NCBI RefSeq assembly: GCF_001922345.1
Contig: NZ_CP018812.1
Span: 1,302,001-1,366,000 of the forward strand
DNA: 64,000 nt
Reading direction: 5' to 3'
Origin: Paraburkholderia sp. SOS3
Lineage (GTDB): Bacteria > Pseudomonadota > Gammaproteobacteria > Burkholderiales > Burkholderiaceae
In this document: positions 17,547 to 26,001 of the stretch, piece after piece
Position numbering within the stretch: position 1 is the first letter of the stretch
How the letters are laid out: every line of letters begins with the position of its first letter
Made by a program: the position numbers and the translations under genes
Notes under the pieces: model-generated
What the model saw: the letters and a program-made list of their open reading frames with translations, nothing else
Databases searched by the model: none
What the model was told of the DNA's origin: nothing

Positions 17547-18659
17547 ATGAGTACATTCGAATACGTCAAGGATTGCTGGTATCCGATCGGCTTTTCAGCG
17601 GAGTTTCCCGCGGGCCAGTTGCAGGGGCACAAGATCGTCAACCGGCCGATCGTGATGTGGCGTGCCGAAAGCGGCGAGGTGGTCGCATTCGACGACCGTT
17701 GCTGCCATAAACGCTTTCCGCTGTCGCAAAGCAGGCTGCTCGACGATGGACATCTCGAATGTGCATATCACGGTTTGTGCTACGACACGTCGGGTCGCTG
17801 CGTGGCGATTCCGTCCGCACCGGACAAGCCAGTTCCGCCTCAGGCACGGCTCAGTGTCGTGCCGGTTTGCGAGCAGGACGGCGTGGTATGGGTTTGGCCC
17901 GGCAATCCCGCCGGCGCGCAGCGATTTGCGCCGCCGCGCACGCCCGAGGTCAGCGCCGCCGACAATCTGTCGATCGGCTCGCCGGGGCCGCTCCATGTGC
18001 CGGCGAACTACCTGTTGCTGATCGAGAACCTGCTCGATATCACGCACTTTTATCCGCTGCACGACGGCAATATCGGCGACAAGGAAAACAGCCGGATTCC
18101 GGTCGAACTCGAAGAAGGGGATAGCGAGGGACACACATTCGTGCGCACGACGCGCCATGTGCACGGGTATCGGCAACCTCCGTATCTGAAGGAGTGGTTC
18201 CTGTACGACACCGTCGAGCGGATTCACACGCACTGCATGGTCAGCCCGGGACTCACGCGCGTCGTGATGCGCGTCGCGCCCGAAGGCGAACTGGGCACCG
18301 ACAAGGAACGCGGCTATACGCTGCTGCATCTGCATCTGCCCGTCGACGAGCGCAATCTGGTCTGGCGCTGGAACGTGTCGTGCAAAGGGTGGCATACGAC
18401 GCTCAGCGATCCGAACATGCCGACCGCACGCAAGGTTGCCGAGATGTTCCCGGCCGTGGTCGAGCAGGACCAGTGGGCGCTCGAGCGGCAGCAACAGATG
18501 ATGGAATATCCCGATGACGGCTACTCGGAACTGTTCCTCAAAACCGACAAGGCCCTGCGGCGGGCGCGCCAGATTCTGATGGCGCTGCAGCGCAAGGAGC
18601 GCGAACTGCAGATCGCGCCGGTTGGAGAGACGTCGGCGAAGGTGTCGGAGATGGCATAG
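17547..18659 (+). CDS. VanA-type Rieske non-haem iron oxygenase, large subunit
   Basis: 370 residues. The Rieske ligands are Cys52-x-His54 and Cys72-x2-His75. The catalytic domain contains NLLDITHFYPLH, with the Asp and two His of a mononuclear-iron site. These enzymes hydroxylate or O-demethylate aromatic or related carboxylates using electrons from the reductase encoded 40 bases upstream. The start at ATG 17547 fits GGAGAGG at 17531-17537; the in-frame ATG at 17538 abuts that site and is less likely. The pair resembles vanillate demethylase, but substrate identity is not readable. The AtoE-type transporter downstream suggests that a small organic acid enters or leaves this pathway. Confidence 0.92.
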   Translation: MSTFEYVKDCWYPIGFSAEFPAGQLQGHKIVNRPIVMWRAESGEVVAFDDRCCHKRFPLSQSRLLDDGHLECAYHGLCYDTSGRCVAIPSAPDKPVPPQARLSVVPVCEQDGVVWVWPGNPAGAQRFAPPRTPEVSAADNLSIGSPGPLHVPANYLLLIENLLDITHFYPLHDGNIGDKENSRIPVELEEGDSEGHTFVRTTRHVHGYRQPPYLKEWFLYDTVERIHTHCMVSPGLTRVVMRVAPEGELGTDKERGYTLLHLHLPVDERNLVWRWNVSCKGWHTTLSDPNMPTARKVAEMFPAVVEQDQWALERQQQMMEYPDDGYSELFLKTDKALRRARQILMALQRKERELQIAPVGETSAKVSEMA

Positions 18660-18764
18660 ATCGAATCCCGACGCGTGGCTGCCACCTGAAAAAGAGCCGG
18701 ACACTGACGGCATATCGGTCTAGCCTGGCGGCCCTGATAAAGACCCATGGTCAGGAGACACATT

Positions 18765-20204
18765 GTGGAAACCCATGATACTTCGCCGCTCGCGGTCCGG
18801 CCGCAGTCCGCTGCCCGTTCCGAGGGCGACCACAAGACCTTGCTGCAGCGCGCCGTTTCGTCGTGCGTGTATCTCTTCGAGCGCGTCATGCCGGACCCGT
18901 TCGTGATCGTGATCCTGCTGACGGTGCTGGTCGCGGCGCTGTCGCTCGCGTTTGCCCCGAAAGGCACGCCCGATACGATTCTGAGCGGCTGGTACAAGGG
19001 CATTTTCGGCATCTTCACGTTCGCGTTCCAGATGGTGCTGGTTCTGGTTACCGGTTACGCGCTCGCGAGTGCGCCGCTGATCAAGGCCGGATTGCGCCGT
19101 GTGAGCCTGCTGGCGGTCGGGCCGATTTCGGCGGTGCTGCTCGTGTTCGGCGTCGGCGCTGTCGCGACGTTCCTGAACTGGGGCTTCGGGCTCGTCGTCG
19201 GCGCGCTGTTGTCGAAGCAGGTCGCAAAACAGGTGCGCGTGGATTTCGCGTGGCTTGTCGCGGCCGCCTACAGTTCGTGGGTGCTGTGGGCGTTCACCGG
19301 CATGTCGAGCTCGATTGCGCTGTCGATTGCGTCGCCCGGCAATCCGCTCAATATCGTGGAGCAGCACACGCACGCCGTCGTTCCGTTGGCGCATACCGTG
19401 TTCACCGGATGGAATCTGCTCGCGGGCGTGGCCGGGATGGTCCTGATTCCAGTGGTGTTCATCCTGATGCGTCCCGCCGACAAGGACGTGATCGCGGCCG
19501 ATGCCGGCGTGATCGAGGCCGAGGAGAAGAAGATCGGGCAGGTCGACGACTCGCGTGCGGGAACGTTCGCGGGCATGCTCGAGCGTTCGCGAATCTGCGC
19601 ACTCGTGTTCGTTCTGGCCGGCGCCGGCTATCTGGCCATGCAGTGGATTCGCCATGGCGTGAATCTCGACATCAACACGGTGATCTTTATCTTTCTGCTT
19701 GCGGGGCTGTGTCTGCATGGCAGCCCGCGCCGCTATGTCGGTGCCGTGACCGAAGCGGCGAAAGTGACGGGGCCGATGCTGCTGCAGTACCCGTTCTATG
19801 GCGGCATCATGGGGATCATGGGCGCGACCGGGCTCGATGAAGTGGTTGCGCATGCATACATCCACGTCGCGTCGGGCAATACGCTGCCGTTTCTCAGCTA
19901 TCTCGCCTCAGGCGTCATTACGCTGTTCATTCCGAGCGGCGGCGGCCACTGGGCCGTACAGGGTCCGTTCACGATTCCGGCTGCGATGCAGTTGGGCGCG
20001 TCGCTGCCGGGCACGTCGATGGCGATCGCCGCGGGTGAAATGGCGGGCAGCCTGTTGCAGCCGTTCTGGGCGATTCCGGTTGTGGCGATCGCGGGCCTCG
20101 GCGTGCAGCGCGTGCTGGGCTTTACGCTCGTGATTTTCCTCACGGCCGGGTCGTTGCTCGGGCTTGTCTATCTGCTCGTGGTGCCGGCGTGGGCCGGTGC
20201 GTGA
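18765..20204 (+). CDS. atoE: AtoE-family short-chain fatty acid/carboxylate transporter
   Basis: 479 residues from a GTG at 18765, chosen because AGGAG at 18753-18757 is 7 bases upstream; the earlier ATG at 18747 has no ribosome binding site. Many hydrophobic helices. Family hallmarks include PDPFVIVILLTVLVA near residue 40, a TFLNWGFGLVVGALL segment, and FIPSGGGHWAVQGPF, the conserved Gly-rich loop of short-chain fatty acid transporters. It probably imports acetoacetate, butyrate or a similar acid. It follows the Rieske oxygenase by 105 bases on the same strand, so a common operon is possible. Confidence 0.88.
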   Translation: METHDTSPLAVRPQSAARSEGDHKTLLQRAVSSCVYLFERVMPDPFVIVILLTVLVAALSLAFAPKGTPDTILSGWYKGIFGIFTFAFQMVLVLVTGYALASAPLIKAGLRRVSLLAVGPISAVLLVFGVGAVATFLNWGFGLVVGALLSKQVAKQVRVDFAWLVAAAYSSWVLWAFTGMSSSIALSIASPGNPLNIVEQHTHAVVPLAHTVFTGWNLLAGVAGMVLIPVVFILMRPADKDVIAADAGVIEAEEKKIGQVDDSRAGTFAGMLERSRICALVFVLAGAGYLAMQWIRHGVNLDINTVIFIFLLAGLCLHGSPRRYVGAVTEAAKVTGPMLLQYPFYGGIMGIMGATGLDEVVAHAYIHVASGNTLPFLSYLASGVITLFIPSGGGHWAVQGPFTIPAAMQLGASLPGTSMAIAAGEMAGSLLQPFWAIPVVAIAGLGVQRVLGFTLVIFLTAGSLLGLVYLLVVPAWAGA

Positions 20205-20211
20205 GCGGCAT

Positions 20212-20257
20212 CGCGCAGGCAATCGAGCCAGAAACAGAACGTTGCCTGCGCGGTTTT
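20212..20257 (+). terminator. Strong intrinsic terminator after atoE
   Basis: A perfect 11-bp stem (CGCGCAGGCAA at 20212-20222, TTGCCTGCGCG at 20242-20252) with a 19-base loop is followed by GTTTT. It starts 8 bases after the stop and separates atoE from the convergent ene-reductase gene. Confidence 0.78.
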
Positions 20258-20261
20258 CCGG

Positions 20262-21371
20262 TTACGCCGCGAGCGGTTCCTCGTTTATGAACGGGTAGTC
20301 GGTATATCCGGCTTCGGTGCCGCCGAAGAACGTCGCACGGTCGTACCGGTTTAGCGGCAGATTCCTGCGCAGCCGCTCCGGCAAATCGGGGTTCGCAATG
20401 AAATGCCGCCCGAACGCAACAAGGTCCGCATCGCCCGATTCGACGATCGCTTCGGCGCTCTTGCCGTCGAAGCCGCCTGCCACGATGATCGGCCCATGAA
20501 AATGCGCGCGCAGGCTTTGCGCCGCAACGGGCTTCTGATCGCGTGAATCATCTTCGACATTACCCGCGATGCGCGGCTCGATCAGATGCAGATACGCGAT
20601 GCCGAGCTTGTCCAGTTCGTCTGCCACATAGCTGAAAAGCGCTTTCGGATCGCTATCCGACATGTCGCCCCATGAACCGCTCGGCCCAAGACGGACCGCG
20701 ACCTTATCGGCACCCCATACTGAAATCGCCGCGCGTGTCGTGTCGAGCAGCAGCCGGGCCCGATTGGCGATTGAACCGCCGTATTCGTCGGTGCGTCGGT
20801 TGCTGCCGTCCTGAAGGAACTGGTCGAACAGATAGCCATTCGCGCCGTGCAGTTCGACGCCGTCGAACCCGGCCTTGACGCCGCGCGCTGCGGCCGCGCG
20901 GAAGCTTTCGACGATCTGCGCGATTTCCGCCGTTTCCAGCGCGCGGTTTGGCGTATTGGGCGTCCAGCCCGATTCGGTGTACGCAACGCCGCCATGCGGT
21001 ACTTCGGAAGGGCCGACCGGACGCCCGCCATCGGGTTGCAACTGTGCATTCGACTGACGGCCCGCGTGATACAGCTGAAGAAAGATCGTGCCGCCTTTTG
21101 CATGCACCGCTTCGGTGACGGCCTTCCAGCCGGCGATCTGACTGTCGTCGTAGAGGCCCGGAGCGCCGAGATAGCCGTTGCCGCTGGCGGCGGCGATAGT
21201 TGCTTCGCCGATCAGCAGCGCGCCCGGCGACGTGCGCTGCGCATAGTATTCGGCCATCAGCGGGCCGGGGCGTGCACCCGGCTGCGCCCGCATGCGCGTG
21301 AGCGGAGCAAGGACGACACGGTGAGACAGTTCATACGAACCGATTCTTACGTTCGAAAAGAGCTTTGACAT
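20262..21371 (-). CDS. Old yellow enzyme-type alkene reductase (NemA-like)
   Basis: 369 residues, FMN beta-barrel of the old yellow enzyme family. Typical segments are LSHRVVLAPLTRMRA, GTIFLQLYHAGRQS, GFDGVELHGANGYL (with the substrate-binding His/Asn pair), FLQDGSNRRTDEYGGS and VAFGRHFIANPDLPERL near the end. It reduces activated C=C bonds of enones, nitro compounds or maleimides with NAD(P)H in the cytoplasm. It is divergent from a LysR gene, which probably controls it; a 7-bp-arm palindrome lies between them. Confidence 0.95.
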   Translation of the reverse strand: MSKLFSNVRIGSYELSHRVVLAPLTRMRAQPGARPGPLMAEYYAQRTSPGALLIGEATIAAASGNGYLGAPGLYDDSQIAGWKAVTEAVHAKGGTIFLQLYHAGRQSNAQLQPDGGRPVGPSEVPHGGVAYTESGWTPNTPNRALETAEIAQIVESFRAAAARGVKAGFDGVELHGANGYLFDQFLQDGSNRRTDEYGGSIANRARLLLDTTRAAISVWGADKVAVRLGPSGSWGDMSDSDPKALFSYVADELDKLGIAYLHLIEPRIAGNVEDDSRDQKPVAAQSLRAHFHGPIIVAGGFDGKSAEAIVESGDADLVAFGRHFIANPDLPERLRRNLPLNRYDRATFFGGTEAGYTDYPFINEEPLAA

Positions 21372-21482
21372 TTGCGTTTCTCCAGATCGTCAATTCGAGG
21401 CAGCTTGTTGCGTCGCGGTGACGCTTGAGTGCAAATGTAGTCGTGCGTTCGTGCGGGAAAAATGGTCTGCCGGTACGATCAC

Positions 21483-21502
21483 TGCGGACGTACATGTCCG
21501 CA
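21483..21502. promoter_or_regulatory. Palindrome between ene-reductase and LysR genes
   Basis: TGCGGAC (21483-21489) and GTCCGCA (21496-21502) form perfect 7-bp arms with a 6-base spacer, in the 205-base divergent promoter region. Candidate operator for the adjacent LysR protein; alternatively a site for an electrophile sensor. Confidence 0.42.
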
Positions 21503-21576
21503 ATGGCAATGCGCATATTTGCGGCCGGGGCGACCGGTCCCATCAGCGTCGTAACCATAAAACGGAGTGCCTGTCG

Positions 21577-22608
21577 ATGGACAAGCCCAGGAATGCCGCT
21601 TCGATGGACATAGCCGCAAGTGCAGGCGTGGCGGCGAGCGTCGCGCCCAAGCCGAGCGGCGGGCTCGCTGCAAACGCGCGCGCAAGCGGTGCGCTCGATC
21701 ATATGAGCGGTATGGTCATCTTCACGCGTGCGGCCGAGGCGCTGAGCTTTGCGGAAGCGGGGCGGCAGCTCGGATTGTCGTCGTCGGCTATCGGTAAAGC
21801 GGTTGCGCGGCTCGAGGAACGGCTTGGCGTGCGACTCTTTCATCGCAGCACGCGCAGCGTGCGTCTGACGCCGGAAGGCGAACTGTTTCTCGCGCGCTGC
21901 GAACGCATCCTGAACGAGGTGGAAGAAGCCGAGTCGGAACTCGCGCTCTCGAGGTCGAAGCCAACGGGGCGGCTGCGCGTCAGCATTCCGCTCGTCGGTA
22001 CGCTGTTGATGCCCGTGCTGTCTGCGTTCATGCGCCAATATCCCGACGTGTTACTCGATATCGACTTCAGCGATCGCATCGTCGATGTGATCGAAGACGG
22101 TTTCGACGTCGTGCTGCGCACCGGAGATGTAGTCGATTCGCAACTGACGATGCGTACGCTCGGCCACTATTCGCACGTAATCGTCGGGTCACCCGCCTAT
22201 CTCGCGCGGCACGGCGTGCCGGCAGCGCCGGACGAACTGGCGGCGCATGCGTGTCTGCAGCATCGTTTTCCGCGAACGGGGCGCTTGCGGCGCTGGTCGT
22301 TTCTCCGCGATGGCGCGGCGCTCGAAGTCGAGCTTCCGTCGACGGCCATCGCCAGTGCGATCGAACCACTGATCGCACTGGCGGAACAAGGCCTCGGGTT
22401 GACCAACGTGCCTGATTTCGCCGTGCGCACGCAACTCGCTAGCGGATCGCTCGCGATGGTGCTGTCCGGATTCACGCACGACCGTATTCCGTTTCGCGCG
22501 CTTTGGCCTTCGGGACGTATGACGCCGCCTAAGGTGCGCGTGTTCGTCGATTTCCTCAATCAGCATCTGTTTCCGGATGCGGATACGGCGAAAACAGGCT
22601 CGACATGA
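21577..22608 (+). CDS. LysR-family regulator with Ala-rich N-terminal extension
   Basis: 343 residues from ATG 21577 (GGAG 9 bases upstream). The first 42 residues are an Ala/Ser/Gly/Pro-rich extension. The winged helix-turn-helix is at about 43-105 (MVIFTRAAEALSFAEAGRQL, SSAIGKAVARLEERLGVRLF), followed by the substrate-binding domain. If translation really begins at an internal ATG near 21703 the protein would have normal length. Divergent from the alkene reductase, its likely target. Confidence 0.9.
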   Translation: MDKPRNAASMDIAASAGVAASVAPKPSGGLAANARASGALDHMSGMVIFTRAAEALSFAEAGRQLGLSSSAIGKAVARLEERLGVRLFHRSTRSVRLTPEGELFLARCERILNEVEEAESELALSRSKPTGRLRVSIPLVGTLLMPVLSAFMRQYPDVLLDIDFSDRIVDVIEDGFDVVLRTGDVVDSQLTMRTLGHYSHVIVGSPAYLARHGVPAAPDELAAHACLQHRFPRTGRLRRWSFLRDGAALEVELPSTAIASAIEPLIALAEQGLGLTNVPDFAVRTQLASGSLAMVLSGFTHDRIPFRALWPSGRMTPPKVRVFVDFLNQHLFPDADTAKTGST

Positions 22609-22645
22609 AGCCCCGCTTTTCGCGAATCCTGAAGCACCGCAAATA

Positions 22646-24385
22646 CTAACGCGCGGCCGCCAGAAAGCCGTGAATCTGTGCAACAACGGCCGCGCCTTCT
22701 CCGACTGCCGACGCGACGCGCTTGGTCGACCCCGAACGCACATCGCCGATTGCGAACACGCCTTCGACGCTCGTCTGCAACGGCATCGACGGCACGCCGG
22801 CGTCGGCCAGATCGGTGCCGGTCAGCACGAAGCCGTTGCTATCGCGCAGCACGCCGCAGCGGCTTAACCAGCCCGTATTCGGTTCCGCGCCGATAAACAC
22901 GAACAGATGGTGCGTCGTCATGCTGCCTTCGATGCCGCCCGCGCCGCGGTAATGCACGCGTTCGAGACGCGCGGCGCCTTCGAGCGCGGTCAGTTCGATA
23001 CGCGTATGAACGGTCACATTCGGCAGCGACATCACGCGTTCGGCCAGATAGTGCGACATGCTCTTCGCGAGACTCGCGCTGCGAAGGAACACGTGAATGT
23101 GCTCCGCATGCGCGGCGAGAAAGACGATCGCTTGCCCTGCCGAATTGCCGCCGCCGACGAGCAGCACGGGCTCTTTCCGGCACAGCCTCGCCTCGATCGG
23201 CGTGGCCCAGTAATAGACGCCGCCGCGCTCGAAGCGCGCGAGCTCATCGACGGCGGGACGCCGGTATTCGGCGCCGCTCGCGATGACGACCGTGCGTGCC
23301 GTAATGCGGCGGCCGTCCGCGAGTGCGACGACAGGCGGTTGCCGCTCGCAATCGAGCGCGGTGACTTCGCACGGAATGCCGATGTGCGCGCCGAACTTCT
23401 GCGCCTGGTTGAAGGCGCGGGCCGCGAGTGCCTGGCCCGTGATGCCGGTCGGAAAGCCGAGATAGTTTTCGATGCGCGAACTCGTGCCCGCCTGGCCGCC
23501 CGGCGCGCGGCAGTCGAGCGCGGCAACCGAGAGGCCCTCCGAAGCGGCATACACGGCCGTCGCGAGCCCCGCCGGCCCGGCGCCGATGATCGCGACGTCG
23601 TAGACGTGCGTCGGATCGAACTCCGGAATCAGGCCGAGGCAGGTCGCGAGTTGCCCCTCATCGGGATTGCGCAACACCGTACCGTTCGGGCACACGACAA
23701 GCGGAAAATCGTCGGGCTGCGGTGTCAGGCGCTCGAGCAGCGCGATGGCTTCGGCATCCTGAGCGGCATCGAGCGTGGAACTCGGAAATGCGTTGCGCCG
23801 CAGGAAGTTCTGCAACGCAAGCAGTTGCGCATCGCTCGACGAACCGACCAGCACGACGCCATGACCGCGCTCCATTACGAGCATGCGGCGCAGAATCAGC
23901 GCGCGCATGATTTTTTCGCCGATGTCCGCCTCGCTGATCATCATGTTGCTGAGCCCGTCAGGCCGCAGCAGGATCGCTTCGACGTCGTCGACGGCATGCG
24001 CGTCGACGACTGCGGGCTTGTTCGATAGCTGGCTGACGTCGGACGTGAAATCGCCGCGGTGCGTATACGTGTGAATAATCCGCTCGTGACCGAGGCCGTC
24101 GCGGCCCATGATCCGCACCCTGCCCGCCAGCAGAACGAACATGCCGGGGCAAGGGCGGCCAGCCTGATAGAGCAGTTCGCCTTTGCTGAAGCGCGATAGG
24201 CTGCCGAAGCGGCGCACGCGTTCCACTTCCGCTTCGGCGAGCACCGGAAACATCTGCGCGAAACGCGGATGGGCAAGTACCGAGGGATCTTCGGCAGTCG
24301 ATGCATCGTCGGCTTCGAACGCGTCGTCGACTGGCTGACCGGGTTCGGAAACATTGCCTGATGTCGAACTGGGCTCGTTGCTCAT
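22646..24385 (-). CDS. cNMP-binding-domain / thioredoxin-reductase-like flavoprotein fusion
   Basis: 579 residues. Residues about 38-160 form a cyclic-nucleotide-binding (Crp/CNB) domain (ELLYQAGRPCPGMFVLLAGRV). A linker of about 100 residues follows (VVLVGSSSDAQLLALQNFL looks flavodoxin/thioredoxin-like). From about 265 on there is a thioredoxin-reductase fold: FAD motif VAIIGAGPAGLATAVYA, GGQAGTSSRIENYLGFP, NADPH motif VLLVGGGNSAGQA and a C-terminal GVFAIGDVRSGSTKRVASAVGEG. The redox CxxC normally found just before the NADPH motif is absent (WATPIEARLCRKEP there), so disulfide reduction like true TrxB is unlikely. Probably a cNMP-gated NADPH oxidoreductase; partner unknown. Confidence 0.93.
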   Translation of the reverse strand: MSNEPSSTSGNVSEPGQPVDDAFEADDASTAEDPSVLAHPRFAQMFPVLAEAEVERVRRFGSLSRFSKGELLYQAGRPCPGMFVLLAGRVRIMGRDGLGHERIIHTYTHRGDFTSDVSQLSNKPAVVDAHAVDDVEAILLRPDGLSNMMISEADIGEKIMRALILRRMLVMERGHGVVLVGSSSDAQLLALQNFLRRNAFPSSTLDAAQDAEAIALLERLTPQPDDFPLVVCPNGTVLRNPDEGQLATCLGLIPEFDPTHVYDVAIIGAGPAGLATAVYAASEGLSVAALDCRAPGGQAGTSSRIENYLGFPTGITGQALAARAFNQAQKFGAHIGIPCEVTALDCERQPPVVALADGRRITARTVVIASGAEYRRPAVDELARFERGGVYYWATPIEARLCRKEPVLLVGGGNSAGQAIVFLAAHAEHIHVFLRSASLAKSMSHYLAERVMSLPNVTVHTRIELTALEGAARLERVHYRGAGGIEGSMTTHHLFVFIGAEPNTGWLSRCGVLRDSNGFVLTGTDLADAGVPSMPLQTSVEGVFAIGDVRSGSTKRVASAVGEGAAVVAQIHGFLAAAR

Positions 24386-24736
24386 GGCGAATCGTCCTCT
24401 GGCGGTGCGTCGGCGCCGCGATCGATAGAAAGCACTGCGGGGTGCACTGCGGGAAGCACTGCGGGGTGCACTGCAGGAAGCAACGCGGGCGCACCGCGAC
24501 GCCCTCGCTGGTTTTCAGCTTGCCTTCAATAGCGTAGACGAATCGGTGCGGTGCAGCCGGAAGTTTCCGCTGACGCTTGCTGGGCGGGGGACGATGCGCA
24601 CGCGGGGACCGCCGCGCTTGCGGGCTACGCGTCCGGTGCGCGGCTCGAATCCCTTATGACGGCGCATACGCGACGTGGTCCGTGGCGTCGGAACGCTGGT
24701 TACCGCGCCGGCTGCGTCCCGGCCGCCGAGCCTCGC
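24386..24736. other. Intergenic gap with 12-bp repeats, no gene
   Basis: 351 bases between two minus-strand genes (aldo-keto reductase upstream, flavoprotein downstream). Apart from the tandem repeat at 24431-24490 I see only GC-rich sequence with Arg-rich frames that do not look coding. Confidence 0.5.
24431..24490. repeat. 12-bp tandem repeat, five units
   Basis: Units alternate between AGCACTGCGGGG and TGCACTGCGGGA: copies 1 and 3 are identical, copies 2 and 4 differ by one base, and copy 5 is degenerate. It lies 46 to 105 bases upstream of the cNMP-binding flavoprotein start, so copy-number change could alter the promoter or leader. Confidence 0.9.
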
Positions 24737-25792
24737 TTACGCGCGCGTGCGCCCGCCCCACAAATCGGCGGGCCCGAACCGGTCCGCGCCTTGCGTGGCC
24801 AGCATCCAGCCCGGGTATTCGGGCGGCAGCGCGCTCGCCTTGTCAATTGCCGCGAGCTCGTCGTCGCTCAGCGTCATCTCGATCGCGGCAAGATTGTCGT
24901 CGAGTTGTGCGCGGCGCTTTGCTCCGACGAGAACCGAGGTCACGACGGGGCGGGACAGCAGCCACGCGAGCGCGACGCGAGCCGGGCTGCATTGACGCGC
25001 CTGCGCGATCGGCGCGATCGCATCGAGTACATTCCACGCGCGTTCTTTATCGACGATCGGAAAATCGAACGTCGAGCGGCGCGAGCCGTCCGGGTTCTGA
25101 TTGTGGCGGCTGAATTTACCTGAAAGCAGACCGCCTGCGAGCGGGCTCCAGACGAGCAGGCCAAGCTTTTCGTATTCCATCAGCGGCGCGAGCTCGCGTT
25201 CGAGATCGCGGCCTGCCAGCGAGTAATACGCCTGCACGGTCGCGAAGCGCTCGTAGTTCTTCTGGTTCGAAATGCCGAGCGCCGTCGCGATGCGCCACGC
25301 GGCCCAGTTCGAGACACCGATATAGCGCACTTTGCCCTGGCGGACCATATCGTCGAGGGCGCGCAGGGTTTCGTCGAGCGGCGTCAGGACGTCCGTCGCA
25401 TGGATCTGGTAGAGATCGATGTAATCGGTCTGCAAGCGGCGCAGGCTCGCGTCCACGGCATCCATCAGATGGCCGCGCGATGCGCCGACTGCATTGCGGC
25501 CCTGACCCATGCGCGTGTATCCCTTCGTTGCGATGACGACGTCGTGCCGCGCCACTTGCAGATTCCGGAATGACTGGCCAAGCGTCGTTTCGCTTTCCCC
25601 GAACGAATACACATCGGCGGTATCGAAAAAATTGATACCCGCTTCGATGCTGGCACGCACGAGATCGTCCGCTTGCGCCTGTCCGACGTCGCCGATATGC
25701 CGGTACACGCCCTGACCGCTGCTGAACGTCATCGTGCCCAGGCAGAGCTGGGATACCAGCAGGCCCGTATTGCCCAACGGTTTGTATTTCAT
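24737..25792 (-). CDS. Aldo/keto reductase
   Basis: 351 residues from ATG 25792 (GGAG 8 bases upstream). A (beta/alpha)8 barrel with the catalytic tetrad visible: Asp and Tyr in DTADVYSFGESE, Lys in VIATKGY and His in YQIHATD. The start MKYKPLGNTGLLVSQLCLGTM is typical of the AKR11/12-like general bacterial branch, as is the late SSVLVGAKRRAQLDDNL-type segment that binds the NADP phosphate. It reduces aldehydes or ketones with NADPH. Divergent from a LysR regulator. A 34-residue upstream extension of the frame has no ribosome binding site. Confidence 0.94.
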   Translation of the reverse strand: MKYKPLGNTGLLVSQLCLGTMTFSSGQGVYRHIGDVGQAQADDLVRASIEAGINFFDTADVYSFGESETTLGQSFRNLQVARHDVVIATKGYTRMGQGRNAVGASRGHLMDAVDASLRRLQTDYIDLYQIHATDVLTPLDETLRALDDMVRQGKVRYIGVSNWAAWRIATALGISNQKNYERFATVQAYYSLAGRDLERELAPLMEYEKLGLLVWSPLAGGLLSGKFSRHNQNPDGSRRSTFDFPIVDKERAWNVLDAIAPIAQARQCSPARVALAWLLSRPVVTSVLVGAKRRAQLDDNLAAIEMTLSDDELAAIDKASALPPEYPGWMLATQGADRFGPADLWGGRTRA

Positions 25793-25941
25793 GTTCGAAC
25801 TCCGTAAAAATGATCTTGAAGGGTGCTCGAAGCGACCACGCAGAGCCGGCGAGTTCCTCGATGGTCTGCGTAGTACGTCTCGCATGTGATTCATTGTGGA
25901 CGCTGGTCGAGTACAAATAAATGGAACAATCAGGCATTTAA

Positions 25942-25960
25942 AATTCCCCCATGAGGAATT
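25942..25960. promoter_or_regulatory. LysR-box-like dyad between AKR and LysR genes
   Basis: AATTCC-N7-GGAATT, a T-N11-A type dyad, in the 206-base divergent region about 40 bases before the LysR start. Fits a LysR recognition site that could control both genes. Confidence 0.38.
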
Positions 25961-25983
25961 AAACTGGGCGTCGCCTTTCGTCT

Positions 25984-26001
25984 CATGCTAGGGCTAGCAT
26001 G
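25984..26001. promoter_or_regulatory. 18-bp palindrome overlapping the LysR start codon
   Basis: CATGCTAG-GG-CTAGCATG is a perfect inverted repeat (8-bp arms) whose last three bases are the ATG of the LysR gene. As DNA it could be an autoregulatory operator; as RNA it would form a hairpin that hides the start codon. No obvious Shine-Dalgarno is visible outside it. Confidence 0.5.
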
